Positions 1 through 12,046 are shown, counted from the first letter of the stretch. The stretch: 64,000 nt of DNA from Adiantum capillus-veneris (GCA_014529385.2 CM043954.1:2960501-3024500); one strand, 5' to 3'. Program-made: numbers and translations. The notes: generated by a model not told the origin, from the letters alone.

Positions 1-1
1 A

Positions 2-261
2 GCATGAGTTGTAGTCTCGCTCGAGAGCTGCCAATAAATAGACTCAACCAGATGCAAATGAATCGTAGACATGGCTAACTCATCAAGATCCTGCCAATCA
101 TCATCATGCATAGACTTGGGCTTCACCGATAAACTACGCAAGGGTTTATCCTGCCCCAAATCCACCAATGCAACAAGCATATGCTCCTTCTAAGCAACAA
201 AATCTGCACCATCAAACTGTGTCAGACCATAATGTTGGAAGTCAAATGAAAAATCATCCAT
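2..261 (-). pseudogene. Ty1/copia gag N-terminus, partial (runs off window)
   Basis: Read on the minus strand from an ATG at 259-261, the translation starts MDDFSFDFQHYGL and continues with LVALVDLGQDKPL and DDWQDLDELA. This is the usual opening of a plant copia Gag (a target-like N-terminus, then a W-K-x-x-M region, then DDW-x-x-LD). Codon 24 is an in-frame TAG (190-192) where the family normally has tryptophan, so a TGG to TAG change is likely. The frame stays open to the window edge, where the gene is cut off. Gag would form the virus-like particle. It probably belongs to the same minus-strand element as the primer-binding site at 10639-10650 and the LTR at 10653-10842, now separated by element A. 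That link is inference. Confidence 0.7.
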
Positions 262-1363
262 AATGCTCGCAAAAGAGCAACCAACAATAAGTAGCAAATA
301 TCAACCAAATCAGCCCTACACTGGCTCGAATCGCATCAACAAAAGTCTGCAAATATGGCTCAAAACCTGATGCAAAATTGCACCAATAACCGTGCAAAAC
401 CTTGCACAAAATCACAAGTCAATATGACTCGAATCCAGCTACCTAGCTCGTAGCCACACAAGCATACATCACAATATTCACTCCTGTGAGTGTGCCAAGA
501 TGATTGTACACCTGTCAAACTGTGAGCTAACCACCAAGCCCACACTGTGCAGTATCGATGCATACACACGCACAAATCTCCCACCTGCAGAGAACACCGC
601 ACGCAAATGCTGAGTGCAACCCGCAATCTCTACCTAGATCGCATAAATCATGCGCATAAAACTCCTGGGAAAATTTCGCCTGAGTTTCGACGCACAATGG
701 CTATCAACACAAAATAACCATTGTCCTGCAAGCTCAATACAATGAGCAATCAATGCACATCAAACTACACTCAACAACATGCATAAGCTCTGCAAACCTG
801 TGTCCAACAAATGCTCATAAAGAGTACCACAGGTGACCATACATGTCATCCACAACCAACTTCTGCACTTGCTTAGAAGATCTACTGCTCACCACATAAG
901 CATACATAGAGCATTACCCGCTCAAAGACCATGTATGCAAGCCACAACACTGCAGAAGAACCACTCAACTGCAACTAGCAACACCTGTGGGAGTACTAGA
1001 CTCAACCTGTACCTGGGAGTCAAACCCAATCTTGTAACACCTCATATGTGCCTGCTACCTGCAGTGTGCATGGGTAAGCTGTCTGCAGCAAAGAAAACAA
1101 CAGAGCCCAAAACTGTCCTGAAAAACACTCTCTGTGTTTTTAATTTCAGACCCACCTACACTCCGAATCAGAAAACGATTCCTTCTACAAAGTCGTAGAG
1201 CTTGAAGCCAGCTCCGTTTTGAACCAAAATTTTTTGGCATCGGAACTTTGTAGCTCAAGTTATGAGCAAAACAATAGACTGCTGTCAAACTGCCAAAAAC
1301 TGAACGACTTTCTTCTGTGCTTCTTTGAGCTCATAGAAAGGCTCAAACTCACTTCCCATCTCG
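262..1363 (-). other. Non-coding leader of the disrupted copia element
   Basis: No convincing gene is seen here. On the minus strand this lies directly upstream of the copia gag start and ends at the target-site duplication of element A. The short reading frames show no family motif. I read it as the untranslated leader of the host copia element, continuing across the insertion at 10338-10638. Confidence 0.45.
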
Positions 1364-1368
1364 ATGCG
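1364..1368. repeat. Target-site duplication of element A (left)
   Basis: ATGCG directly precedes the TG of the left LTR and recurs exactly at 10333-10337 after the right LTR. A 5-bp duplication is standard for Ty3/gypsy integration. Confidence 0.93.
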
Positions 1369-2961
1369 TGTAACATTTAATGGCCTAATAACTTATGTGT
1401 AGCGGAAATTAGCATGAACATAGTGGGCATTTCATTAGAATAGATTCCTAATGAGAATTACAAGAGTGCTTGGGTGGAGAGAGCAACAAGAAGCATAACA
1501 CCTAGTTAGATAGCTTCGACAATACTTTCAAAAGAGAGAGCAATTAAGCTATTGACAACAGTTGAGGACCGGATTTTCATGGAGCCGGTCCCCCCTCCAA
1601 AAGGCTTTGTATTATGGTTTCTCCCATCAAGAGAGACATTGTACAATACAATTCTTTGTGTTCCTTCAAGACTAGCTAGTGCAATGAAGATGGAAACTTC
1701 ATGCACTAAGCAAAACACTTAGCAAACACAACTTGAATTATCCCCGTTCTCAGACCCAAGACCTCACATACCTTCGAAGATGGTGAGAGCTAGCAGGGTA
1801 TGAGAGTAGATTGAGAGGAAGAAGGAGTATCTTACGAGAAAGATGTACATCTCCTCACATAATCACTCATATGTAGCATAGCTTAGCTTAGTAATTAACT
1901 TGGTAGAGGAGATGAGCATGCATTGAAGCTTGGCTCTTGGTTGGATTTGCATCCACATGCCAAGAGAGTGTTGATGTAGGCTTCTATCTCACAAGCTTGG
2001 AGTAGGTGATGAGTTCTCCATTAAAGCTTGGGAAGAGATAGTCTTCTCTTTCTTCACACATGAGCTTTTGTGAGTGTGTGTGTGTGTGATAATGCCTTGC
2101 AAAAATCAGCCCCCTCTCTCTCTTGGGCGAGCGCTCTTGCTAAATGCTCTTCCTGAAGCCTCATTGGCCCTCCCCAAGTCAAGCCAATTACAATTAAGCA
2201 GCATAAGTGATAGCCTTCTGACATGTGTCCCCCTTTCCCCTTTTGTGAGAGCTTTAGGTAATTAAATAATTAAACTAAACTCTCATTGGACCCCTTTGCC
2301 TCCTGGCCAATAGGAATCAGGCAAGCCATGGGGCTCCTGAATGGTCATTGGACCCCTTGGGAGACTGCCCAATAGTCTTCTAGGAGACTTAATTCTCATT
2401 GGTTTCTTTTATTGAATGTTTTTAAATTAATTAAACTAGATTTACTCTAGCTTAATTTTCATTGGTCCACTTCAAGGGTCATCCAATAGAAATTGGGCAC
2501 ACCTTGTGGGCATCTGGCCTAGGGAGCTGACATGTGTCCCTCATTCCCTTTGTGTAAAGGGAGCCTGTGTGTGTGTGTGTGTGGCTTTCTCTCTCATCCC
2601 CTACCTTTAGGGCTCGCCCCCTCCCATGTAGGGATGTGCAAAGACTTTTAGGGCACACACAAAGCATCCAATTTTCCCTAGGGTTGACCTTTGGACACAA
2701 CCTTTGAATTTTGGAACCTTAGCATTTTGGATGTCTTAATGGGCTGAACCTTAGGGTCTTTTTAGCCCATTGTTGCACATGGCTCTTTTGCAGATGGCCC
2801 CCCCTTTGGATCCCTATTTTCCCTCCTTTGGATCCCTACTATGTCCGGTCTGCTAGCTTAACCAATATTCTAGTTTTTTCTCCCCTGGCCTTCCCCACAT
2901 TAAATGATCAGTTTAATATGAGAAAATCATTTAGGAGAATTAGATATTGATTATTATGACA
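1369..2961 (-). repeat. Element A 3' LTR (left copy)
   Basis: Begins TGTAACATTTAATGG and ends TTATTATGACA, with terminal TG...CA. It matches 8680-10332 along its whole length. It contains a short TG microsatellite near 2565 and a dense cluster of ATTGG/CCAAT motifs at 2163-2496. It is 60 bp shorter than the right copy, mainly because it has one copy of a segment that is doubled on the right. Confidence 0.95.
2163..2496. promoter_or_regulatory. CCAAT-box cluster in element A LTR
   Basis: Within about 334 bp there are six ATTGG and four CCAAT pentamers, for example near 2163, 2285, 2347, 2398, 2461 and 2492 (ATTGG) and near 2184, 2307, 2369 and 2483 (CCAAT). CCAAT is the classical NF-Y binding core. 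The density suggests the LTR promoter or enhancer, but function is inferred from motif density only. Confidence 0.4.
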
Positions 2962-2974
2962 TTATCTCTCTCTT
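2962..2974 (-). other. Polypurine tract of element A
   Basis: On the minus strand AAGAGAGAGATAA lies directly against the TG of the 3' LTR, the position required for plus-strand DNA priming. Confidence 0.8.
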
Positions 2975-3317
2975 GAAATCATAGTCGTCCTCGACTATGG
3001 TGTAGAGAAGATAAAGCATGTTCATGAGTCCTTTTCTTAGCGGGTAGAGGATCCCTATGTTACCCTACGACATCATTCCACAATGGATGACTAGTCCATT
3101 TGGCGCTTGAGAGCCTGAGGCTGCCGCAAGCATGTCTGCACATTAGTCCTATCACTCTTCCATAGTAGAGTGACAAGCTCTACTTGGTGTTTGGGAGACG
3201 TCGTCTCCGCAAACTTGATCTAAGCATGCATACTACTTCATTTTTGTGCACAAATAAAGAAAAAGAGAGTCTTATAAGACAAAAATTTTGTTCATTTTTA
3301 ACAATTTGTACATTTTC
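2975..3317 (-). other. Element A 3' untranslated stretch
   Basis: This lies between the pol stop and the polypurine tract. No coding frame or structured feature was recognised. Confidence 0.6.
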
Positions 3318-6300
3318 TTACTCTTGGGAAGCATTGTAAGCATTGACAAGGTTTAGGTTATCCTTTAATTGTATGCCTTGCATCCATCTAGCATCTTCAA
3401 AAGGATAATTCTTAAACTTAATAAGATATCGTCGGATAGTCTTACCGCCTCTTAGTACCTTGTCTTCATGTCGCAGAATGGACTCGGGCTGCAGCACCTC
3501 TTCTTGGTCCTCAATCTCCGGTGGGTCTTCAATAGTTGGTTCTTGAGGTGGCTCTCCTTTGTAAGGCTTTAATAGGCTCACATGAAAAGCATTGTGTATG
3601 AGCCAATGATTGGGCAACTTGAGTTGATAGGCCATCTCATTGATTGGCCTAAGAATCTGAAAGGGACCATAGTACCTTTTTGCTAGTTTAGCATAGTACT
3701 TTTGGTGACCCATAGGATTCTTGCCCGTTGTGTGCCTTAATCGAGCCTTGGGAAACTTTAACAAGACCCAATCGTTTTCTTTAAAGTCTTGGGCTCTTCT
3801 GTGCTTGTCAGCAGCAGCCTTTTGCCTTTGCTATGAGATAGAGATAGCATCCTTAATCTTTTGGAAAGATTCTTGTAGGTCTCAGCTATACTCATCTGCA
3901 GCGAAGATCTTCCCATGTACCTTAAGTAGCAAGGTACTTTTTGATCTTCCCTCAATTACCTCGAAAGGTGCTTTTCCTGTGGAAGTATGTACAGTGTTAT
4001 TGTAAGCATACTCCACTAAGGGTAAGTACTTCTCCCATTGGGATCTTTGATCTACTTCCATTACATAGGCTTTTAGTAGATCGAGAATGGTTAGGTTAGC
4101 TATTTCACTTTGGCCATCAGTTTGTGGATGATAGGCCAAAGAGAAGTTTAGCCTTGTTCCTAAATTCTCAAAGAGACCCTTCCAGAAATTACTGGTCATT
4201 CTAGGATCTCTATCCGACACTATGGACATGGGCAAGCCATGGTACTTGAAAATTTGTGAAATAAAGAGGGTTGCCATTTGATGGGCTTTGATAGTCTTTT
4301 TGACAGGTATAAAATGAGCTTGTTTACTAAACCTGTCTGCTATCGTCCATATTCCCGTATTCCCATGGATAGACTTAGGCAATCCAAAGATAAAATCCTT
4401 GGATATGCTCTCCCATGGTGAATTAGGGATTGGCAAGGGTTGAAGCAATCCAAGTTGCTTCCCTCTATCAAATTTTGTCTTTTGGCATACCACACATTTG
4501 GAAACATACTCTTGTATGCTCACTTTCATGGTAGGCCAATAGAAATATGTTTCAATTCCCTTTAAGGTAGACTGAATCCCTCTATGCCCCGCATAAGGTG
4601 GAGCATTCATACATTACTTTCTCACGTAGTGAGTTAGTAACACATAGTCTATTGCCATAGAGAAGATAACCATCTTGTAAAGTAAATGGTTCTTCTTTCT
4701 TCCCTAATGCAAGGGCTGAAATCACATCTCTAAAATCGGGATCAATAGCATACTCATCTATCATTGAAGATAGATCATTGTGAGTTGATATGGAAACCGC
4801 ATTCACTCTCGGCCGTCTTGAGAGTGCATCAGCTACTTGATTATGCTTGCCAGCAATGTGAGCAATATGAAAATGAAATTGCGAAAGGAAATTTGCCCAC
4901 CTCATTTGTTTGTCAGAGAGCTTGGTCTGTGTCATGAAGTACTTAAGACTTTGGTGATCCGTTCGCAGAATGAAAGGAGTCCCCAATAAATAGTGCTTCC
5001 ATGAGTCTAAGGCATGTAGAACTGCAAGGAGTTCTTTTTTGTATATGCCTAGAGCTTGCTCAACAGGGTCGAGCCTTCGACTCTCATAGCCTATGGCGTG
5101 CCCTTCTTGGAGCAAAACAGCTCCAAGGCAATCACCACAAGCATTGCATTGGACCTTAAATGGTTTTGAGAGATCCGGTAGTGCAAGCACAGGTTGAGAG
5201 ATAAGCTTTTCTTTAAGCTTTTCGAAAGCATTGTTCTCCTTAGCAGACCATGTATACCTAACGCTTTTCTTTGTTAGGTCATGTAATGGTCCCGCAATTT
5301 GTGAGAACTTTTCTATGAAGCGTCTATAGTATGCACACATACCTATGAAGCTTCTTAGTTCATGCAGATTCCTTGGTTTAGGCCATCCTTTTATTACCTC
5401 TAACTTGGATGGATCCATTTGGATGCCATCTTGAGAGATAATGTGACCTAAATACTGAATCTCTTGCAAGAAAAATTCACTTTTCTTTCGATTAACATAA
5501 AGTTTATTCTCTCTTAAAACTTGAAATATTACTTGGAGGTGTTGCTTGTGTTCCTCCAATGAATTAGAGTAGATGATAATATCATCAAAGAACACTCCAG
5601 TGAAGGTTCGATGAGGCCTGAACAGCTTCTCCATCAAGCGGTTGAATGTGGCTGGTGCATTGGTCAAGCCAAAAGGCATGACAATGTATTCGTAAAGACC
5701 AAATGTAGTACGAAATGCGGTCTTTACAATGTCTTGATCAACTACCCTTATTTGATGATAGCCACTTTTTAGGTCAACCCTACTGAAGTAGGTCGATCCT
5801 TGTAGCTTATCAAATAGGTCTTCTACCCGTGGAACGGGAAACCTATTCTTGATAGTGATCCTATTTAGTGCTCTATAGTCGACACACATACGATATGTGC
5901 CGTCTTTCTTTTGCACTAATAGCACAGGTGAGCAAAATGGAGATGAGCTTGGCCTAACCATACCCTTCTCAACTAACTCATGCACTTGCCGTATAATCTC
6001 CTCTTGTTGAGCTTGAGAAACTCTATAAGGAGGTTTATTAGGCGGTGAACTTCCTGGAAGAAGTTCAATTGCATGTTCATCATTACCTCGTTTAGGAGGT
6101 AGCTCACAAGGGATGTCGTCAATAAAAACATCTTGAAACCCCTTGAGAAAATTGGATAACTCTAATTCCTTTTGGTTGCTTTTATTTTCTTTTGCTAAAG
6201 CATTAGGTTCATTTTGAGAGTCTTTAACAAAAATCATGTACACAGAAATAGAGATCTTTATTGACTTGTTGAAAGCTGGTGTATGTACAATGGGGATGGT

Positions 6301-8262
6301 GTTACCCATTTCCTTAGCATCTATATACATGTCTTTTTCCCTGAACTTAAAGGAGATTCTCCTTTCAGGAAATTTAACATCGGCAGCCAGGCGGTCAAAC
6401 CATGGTGCCCCTAGGATTACATCCTCATGCTTGGGAGGAGAGATAAAGAAGTCCTCTTTGTCCACATAGCCTTGGACATGAAGCCTCAATTTCCCGATTA
6501 AGGGAGTGACTGAAGCTTCTTGCCCCTTGAAGGCACTGTCTGTGGGTAGGACATCTCCCATCTCGTAGGATTGTATTCCTAGCTTGGTGGCCAACTCTAT
6601 AGATATAAAATTGTGAGTAGAACCAGGGTCAAAGAGAATAAAAGCATCATGTTCTCTTACCTTTCCCCAAGCATGGCATAGAGGAGATCCTTTGTGGTGA
6701 GTTTGGTGAGTCTCCTCCTCTTGGATTTCAACCAAGGAAGCTCTAGGAGGATCTTGGCGGTTGTTCTTTTGGGGACAAGCGCGGTACGCATGCCCTTGTT
6801 CGCCGCACTTGAAACACCAGTTATCCTTACGATAACGCTCAAGCTCTTCAGGAGAGAGTTTATTCTTACCTTTGTAAACTCCCTTCTCTTTAGCTTTGTT
6901 GGAGTTGCCCTTAGGAGACTTTTGGACATTGTCCTTCCCCTTAGGCTCATTGGAACCCTTATTTTCCGGGGGCTTATTATTTCTTTTTGCCCCCGTTTGG
7001 AAATTGATTCGAGAGGCGACCATAGTGTGGTGTATTACCGCCGATATGGTACGTGGTCTTTGGGAGTTGACATACTCCGCCATTTCTTCCGTTAAGCCCG
7101 CACAAAATTGTTGCTTTTGCTCTCCAAAATCCAACTTTTTGAAGACAGTGGATTTGAGTTGTAGGTCCCAAAACTTGTCTACATATTTGTGGATAGATTC
7201 ATTGGGAGAGAGCTTTAAGCTTCGCCATTCCGTGAGTACTTTTTCTTTGGCATCGGTGGCCAAAAATTGCTTCATAATCGAAGCTCTTAAAGCTTTCCAT
7301 GTTCGTGGAGCTTCACCGTTGGCTCGTAGGCTAGACCACCATTGTCTGGCGGACTTTTGAAAGTGCATAGCTACATGGCGTAGCTTAGAGGACTCCGTGA
7401 AGCCCTCATCTCCAAACGCCGCATTGAATTGTTGGATAAAGGCCAAGACTTTGTCCGTAGCACCAAAGGTACCATCATAGGTAAGGAAAGAGATGCTCTT
7501 CCCTCCCTCTTTGAATTTCTTCAACTTGGACGACCTCTTCCATGCGGCATAGGGTTTCCTGCGACCTCTTCTTTTTGATGGTTCAAAGGTTGCACCATCA
7601 CTTTCTTCAGAAGGTGAAGAATTTGAAGAAGGTGGAGAAGAGGGTGACCTCTTTCTCGCCTTTTTCTTGTCTTGATCTTTGTCATCTTCACCATAGCTTT
7701 CATAAGAGGAAGAGGATGAAGAAGATGGAGAAGAGGGTGTCCTCTTTCTCGCCTTTTTCTTCTCTTGCTTTTTATCATCCCTCTTTGAATTATGGCGTGG
7801 AGAAGAGTGTGATGGTCTTCTCCGCTTTGGTGGTGATGGAGAGCGTTTAGCCCGCCGTCTTCGTGGAGCCATCTCCGCCAAGGTGGCGGGAGACTCGCTT
7901 CTTTCTCGTTCCTTCGGTGGAGGCTCTTGAGTTCTCCTTTGGGAAGGAGATGCGTCATCAAGAAGTAAATTCTTGAGCCCTTCATATGGATTCTCTTCTT
8001 CTTCCCGAATCGGAGAGAGACCTCTTTTGGTAGTCTCACAAGGAGGCTTCCTAGGTGTTCTCTCGTCATGGTGATGAGCTTGGAGAATCCCGTGAGCACA
8101 GAGCTACCGTTGCACTTCACTTTGGAGAGATGGATTGCCCATGGCTTGTTGAAGCCTAGAAACAAGATAGTTAACAAGCATTGAAGCATCATTAGTAGCT
8201 TGCTCATGAGCAAAATCAAAGTTATCAACATTAATTTCACTCTCTTTACTATTGTGAGCCAT
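3318..8262 (-). pseudogene. Element A Gag-Pol polyprotein (chromovirus), disrupted
   Basis: The true start is probably the ATG at 8260-8262 (MAHNSKESEINVDN), in frame with the long open stretch from 7881. Order from there: an Arg/Ser-rich N-terminal segment; Gag; zinc knuckle CFKCGEQGHAYRAC (near 6800); aspartic protease DPGSTHNFIS (near 6630); reverse transcriptase with VDYRALNRITIKNRF and an FFDD catalytic box (near 5580); RNase H with RTDHQSL and ADALSRR; integrase with D (KDFIFG), D (VSDRDP) and E (GQSEIAN); and a C-terminal chromodomain (LIKFKNYPFEDARWM, near 3400). Breaks: TAG at 8104-8106, a frameshift near 4605 between RNase H and integrase, TGA at 3882-3884 and TAG at about 3831-3833. 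As read here it could not make an intact polyprotein. Confidence 0.93.
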
Positions 8263-8660
8263 TCTAACAACTTTTAGGTGTAAACTTTTTAGGTGTACTT
8301 TGGCACTTCAAGCCCTAGTTGCTACTCCTCTTTACCCCTTTAGAAAAAGCACTCAAGCTATTGTACCCGTGGCTCGAATACCATTAATTGCAAGGAATAG
8401 AAGAGAGGGTCTTTCGACACCAAAACAGCACCGGCTTCTGTTAAGCTTCTAATATCTCAATAGTGGTTAAGCCGTAGGCAAGCCCCGTAGGACTCCACTA
8501 TTAAGACCATAGCTCTCGACGGTGATGCCCCGTTAACTGCACGAAGGCAGGCGCACTGCAAGGCTGAAAAATCCCTATTCTACTTACTCACAGGCAATTA
8601 ATAATACCAACCATTTGTAGCTAGCTTGAGGACCTCCCTTCTTGAGCAAGAAAAGAGAAA
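8263..8660 (-). other. Element A 5' leader
   Basis: An untranslated stretch between the primer-binding site and the gag ATG on the minus strand. No other signal was recognised. Confidence 0.6.
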
Positions 8661-8678
8661 CCTTGAGCTCTGATACCA
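8661..8678 (-). other. Primer-binding site of element A
   Basis: The minus strand reads TGGTATCAGAGCTCAAGG, one base inside the 5' LTR. TGGTATCAGAGC is the familiar complement of the plant initiator methionine tRNA 3' end. Confidence 0.88.
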
Positions 8679-8679
8679 A

Positions 8680-10332
8680 TGTAACATTTAATGGCCTGAT
8701 AACTTATGTGTAGTGGAAATTAACATGAACATAGTGGGCATTTCATTAGAATAGATTCCTAATGAGAATTACAAGAGTGCTTGGGTGGAGAGAGCAACAA
8801 AAAGCATAACACCTAGTTAGATAGCTTCGACAATACTTTCAAAAGAGAGAGCAATTAAGCTATTGACAACAGTTGAGGACCGGATTTTCATGGAGCCGGT
8901 CCCCCCTCCAAAAGGCTTTGTATTATGGTTTCTCCCATCAAGAGAGACATTGTACAATACAATTCTTTGTGTTCCTTCAAGACTAGCTAGTGCAATGAAG
9001 ATGGAAACTTCATGCACTAAGCAAAACACTTAACAAACACAACTTGAATTATCCCCGTTCTCAGACCCAAGACCTCACACACCTTTGAAGATGGTGAGGG
9101 CTAGCAGGGTATGAGAGTAGATTGAGAGGAAGAAGGAGTATCTTACGAGAAAGATGTACATCTCCTCACATAATCACTCATATGCAGCATAGCTTAGCTT
9201 AGTAATTAACTTGGTAGAGGAGATGAGCATGCATTGAAGCTTGGCTCTTGGTTGGATTTGCATCCACATGCCAAGAGAGTGTTGATGTAGGCTTCTATCT
9301 CACAAGCTTGGAGTAGGTGATGAGTTCTCCATTAAAGCTTGGGAAGAGATAGTCTTCTCTTTCTTCACACATGAGATTTTGTGAGTGTGTGTGTGTGTGA
9401 TAATGCCTTGCAAAAATCAGCCCCCTCTCTCTCTTGGGCGAGTGCTCTTGCTAAATGCTCTTCCTGAAGCCTCATTGGCCCTCCCCAAGTCAAGCCAATT
9501 ACAATTAAGCAGCATAAGTGATAGCCTTCTGACATGTGTCCCCCTTTCCCCTTTTGTGAGAGCTTTAGGTAATTAAATAATTAAACTAAACTCTCATTGG
9601 ACCCCTTTGCCTCCTGGCCAATAGGAATCAGGCAAGCCATGGGGCTCCTGAATGGTCATTGGACCCCTTTGCCTCCTGGCCAATAGGAATCAGGCAAGCC
9701 ATGGGGCTCCTGAATGGTCATTGGACCCCTTGGGAGACTGCCCAATAGTCTTCTAGGAGACTTAATTCTCATTGGTTTCTTTTATTGAATGTTTTTAAAT
9801 TAATTAAACTAGATTTACTCTAGCTTAATTTTCATTGGTCCACTTCAAGGGTCATCCAATAGAAATTGGGCACACCTTGTGGGCATCTGGCCTAGGGAGC
9901 TGACATGTGTCCCTCATTCCCTTTGTGTAAAGGGAGCCTGTGTGTGTGTGTGTGGCTTTCTCTCTCATCCCCTACCTTTAGGGCTCGCCCCCTCCCATGT
10001 AGGGATGTGCAAAGACTTTTAGGGCACACACAAAGCATCCAATTTTCCCTAGGGTTGACCTTTGGACACAACCTTTGAATTTTGGAACCTTAGCATTTTG
10101 GAAGTCTTAATGGGCTGAACCTTAGGGTCTTTTTAGCCCATTGTTGCACATGGCTCTTTTGCAGATGGCCCCCCCTTTGGATCCCTATTTTCCCTCCTTT
10201 GGATCCCTACTGTGGCCGGTATGCTAGCTTAACCAATATTCTAGCTTTTTCTCCCCTGGCCTTCCCTACATTAAATGATCAGTTTAATATGAGAAAATCA
10301 TTTAGGAGAATTAGATATTGATTATTTTGACA
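8680..10332 (-). repeat. Element A 5' LTR (right copy)
   Basis: This 1653-bp LTR starts TGTAACATTTAATGG and ends TTATTTTGACA. It is about 99% identical by eye to 1369-2961. A 60-bp segment near 9594-9713, carrying an ATTGG and a CCAAT motif, is present twice in tandem here but once in the left LTR. The duplication therefore arose in this copy after insertion, or the left copy lost it. Confidence 0.95.
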
Positions 10333-10337
10333 ATGCG
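10333..10337. repeat. Target-site duplication of element A (right)
   Basis: ATGCG, an exact copy of 1364-1368. Confidence 0.93.
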
Positions 10338-10638
10338 TGAGCTGAATGTATCAATCTCACAATGCTTCCATGTCTATGGAACTTCCAAGCTCCAACCTGT
10401 CGCCGATGTAGCCGTTGCAAAGCTTGCCGAGAAGAGGGAAGATGTTGTACACAGTGGGCTGATCTATAGAGGAATTGTGGAATGATCTGTGAGCACTAGG
10501 AAGCTCCTGAGAGCTCTCCTACAAGCCTCTGTATGGTTGTCCACAAGCCTCCTCTATTTCTTTGCTCAGATCTGTGAACTCTCCGCCATAGCCGACGAGT
10601 TCATCGCGAAGCCGTCCATCTACGCTCTCAAACCTGTC
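10338..10638 (-). other. Leader of the disrupted copia-like element, next to its PBS
   Basis: A continuation of the element hosting A. On the minus strand just after the PBS a short frame reads VDGRLRDELVGYGGEF before a stop near 10519. This has a gag-like or coiled character but is too short to assign, and no other feature was recognised. Confidence 0.4.
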
Positions 10639-10650
10639 GCTCTGATACCA
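10639..10650 (-). other. Primer-binding site (copia-like, minus)
   Basis: The minus strand reads TGGTATCAGAGC, two bases from the TG of the 190-bp LTR at 10653-10842. This is an initiator-tRNA-Met type site. Confidence 0.75.
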
Positions 10651-10652
10651 AT

Positions 10653-10842
10653 TGAAGGGGATCGGAGAGCACCACAGACGGAGAGTGAGAGAGAGAAGGA
10701 GACACACGACACACAGATATGGGTGGGGAGACTCAAAGAGTGAGCAGCCCCCTGTACACTTATTTTATGTATAAGGTATACAAGTCAGTGGGTGCCCAGA
10801 CTCTGGGCGGCCGGGCAAGGCACAGGCGCCTATACCCCAACA
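10653..10842 (-). repeat. Short copia-type 5' LTR
   Basis: A 190-bp segment beginning TGAAGGGGATCGG and ending ATACCCCAACA, so that on the minus strand it runs TGTTGGGGT...CTTCA. A TATA-like stretch (minus strand ACCTTATACATAAAATAAG) lies in the middle. It abuts a PBS on the correct side for a minus-strand element. The partner 3' LTR would lie left of the window, so the ends rest on TG/CA and PBS position only. Confidence 0.6.
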
Positions 10843-11753
10843 TGGGCATCATTGGATGTATTGAATGAGAGGATTCAAGAGAATGCTCTTCCAATGCAAT
10901 AGAGATTAGCCATGAATCACTAACTCTAATCACACAATAATCATCAATCAAGCATCACCTATACACATTAAGCCCACCAAAGTCCAACTTTCCATTGACT
11001 TGAATCTCAAAGCACTCTCTTGACACACTAATTGCATTAGTGTTGGCCTCTCCAATCACCACATGACAATCAAGTTACTTAATCAAAAGCTACCCACACA
11101 AGGGTGAATGGTGCTTGAGTCTCATTAAACCCATCCACATATGAGCAAACAATAGGGCACATACTCTAATCACAAGATTAAGAACCCACTTAATCAACCT
11201 AAGTAGATATGTTAAATATCACAAATTGAGTACTCATAGAATGATAGGAGTGGTCAATAAGCAAGAAGTCATCACCACACACTCAAATCTAGAATAATGA
11301 GAAGGTGAAACTACTTCATGGTATAATGGAATATAGAAAAATTAAGACTAATGAAGAAAGTAGAGATTAGATTAAGAAATATCTCTCTAATTACAAAGGA
11401 TTAGCATTAACCTTCTAAGCATGGGCATTAAGCTCAAAGCTAGGTCATCCATAGAGTGAACACACAAGAGTGAGTACTCAAGAATGGATCCTCAAGAGTA
11501 ATCTCTCAAGAGTGAGTACTCAAGAATGGATCCTCAAGAATGAAGCCTCTTTGTATAAAAGGCTTTCTTATAAAAGCATGCACGACAAGCCTTTCTACTA
11601 TGGGATTAAGTTGAGCCCTGTATCATATACAATTTGGAACTCCAAAATGAGCCGAAGACCTTATACAATGTGAATAGGAAATATTGTGCACATCCATAGC
11701 ACATCCCTAGCTTGGTGCATAATCACTATAGCATATGTTAGCCACTGCTAACA
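10843..11753 (-). repeat. Truncated, diverged LTR related to element B
   Basis: It shares with the element B LTRs the internal run GAGGATTCAAG, the cluster of ACTCTAATCACAC-type words, the phrase AAAATATTGTGCAC in diverged form, and the terminal GTTAGCCACTGCTAACA. Its other end is missing where the short copia LTR begins. No polypurine tract follows 11753. It is best read as a solo or truncated LTR of an older family member. It also carries a doubled phrase GAGTACTCAAGAATGGATCC near 11470-11535. Confidence 0.6.
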
Positions 11754-12046
11754 CTTCACTAGAAACCTGAGCGAGTCCCCACTTTCCACTCCACACTCAC
11801 ACATTTTACTTTTTTTCTAATTACTACCACATGATTGTTCATACATAAAACTCATTTTTAAGGTTCCCGTCACAAATTTGTTAAAACAACCCTTCAAATT
11901 ATCAAAGCAGCACCAAAACAATCTTTTCTAGAAGAAAAACAACATACGACTCGTCTTCATTAAATTATCCAAACCCCAAGGGTTCACTGCTCTTGGTGAG
12001 AGTTTATAGCTCACGGTGTCTTTAGTTACCCATACAATTAAATTGT

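Larger units (their letters stand above)
1369..10332 (-). mobile_element. Element A: full-length chromodomain Ty3/gypsy retrotransposon
   Basis: An 8964-bp minus-strand element bounded by LTRs at 1369-2961 and 8680-10332 and flanked by the exact duplication ATGCG. A polypurine tract abuts the left (3') LTR, and a primer-binding site resembling the methionine initiator tRNA end (TGGTATCAGAGC) abuts the right (5') LTR. Domain order is Gag, CCHC knuckle, protease, reverse transcriptase, RNase H, integrase, chromodomain, which places it among the chromoviruses. By eye the LTRs differ by about 20 substitutions, a 60-bp duplication and small changes in the TG tract, so insertion is recent. Its gag-pol is nevertheless broken by three stops and one frameshift. 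It inserted into the leader of an older copia element. Confidence 0.95.

Noticed and set aside
7521-8270. A 249-codon minus-strand frame overlapping the start of element A gag
   Set aside because: It is a shifted-frame shadow. The true gag frame (MAHNSKESE from 8262) continues into the main polyprotein with a single TAG.
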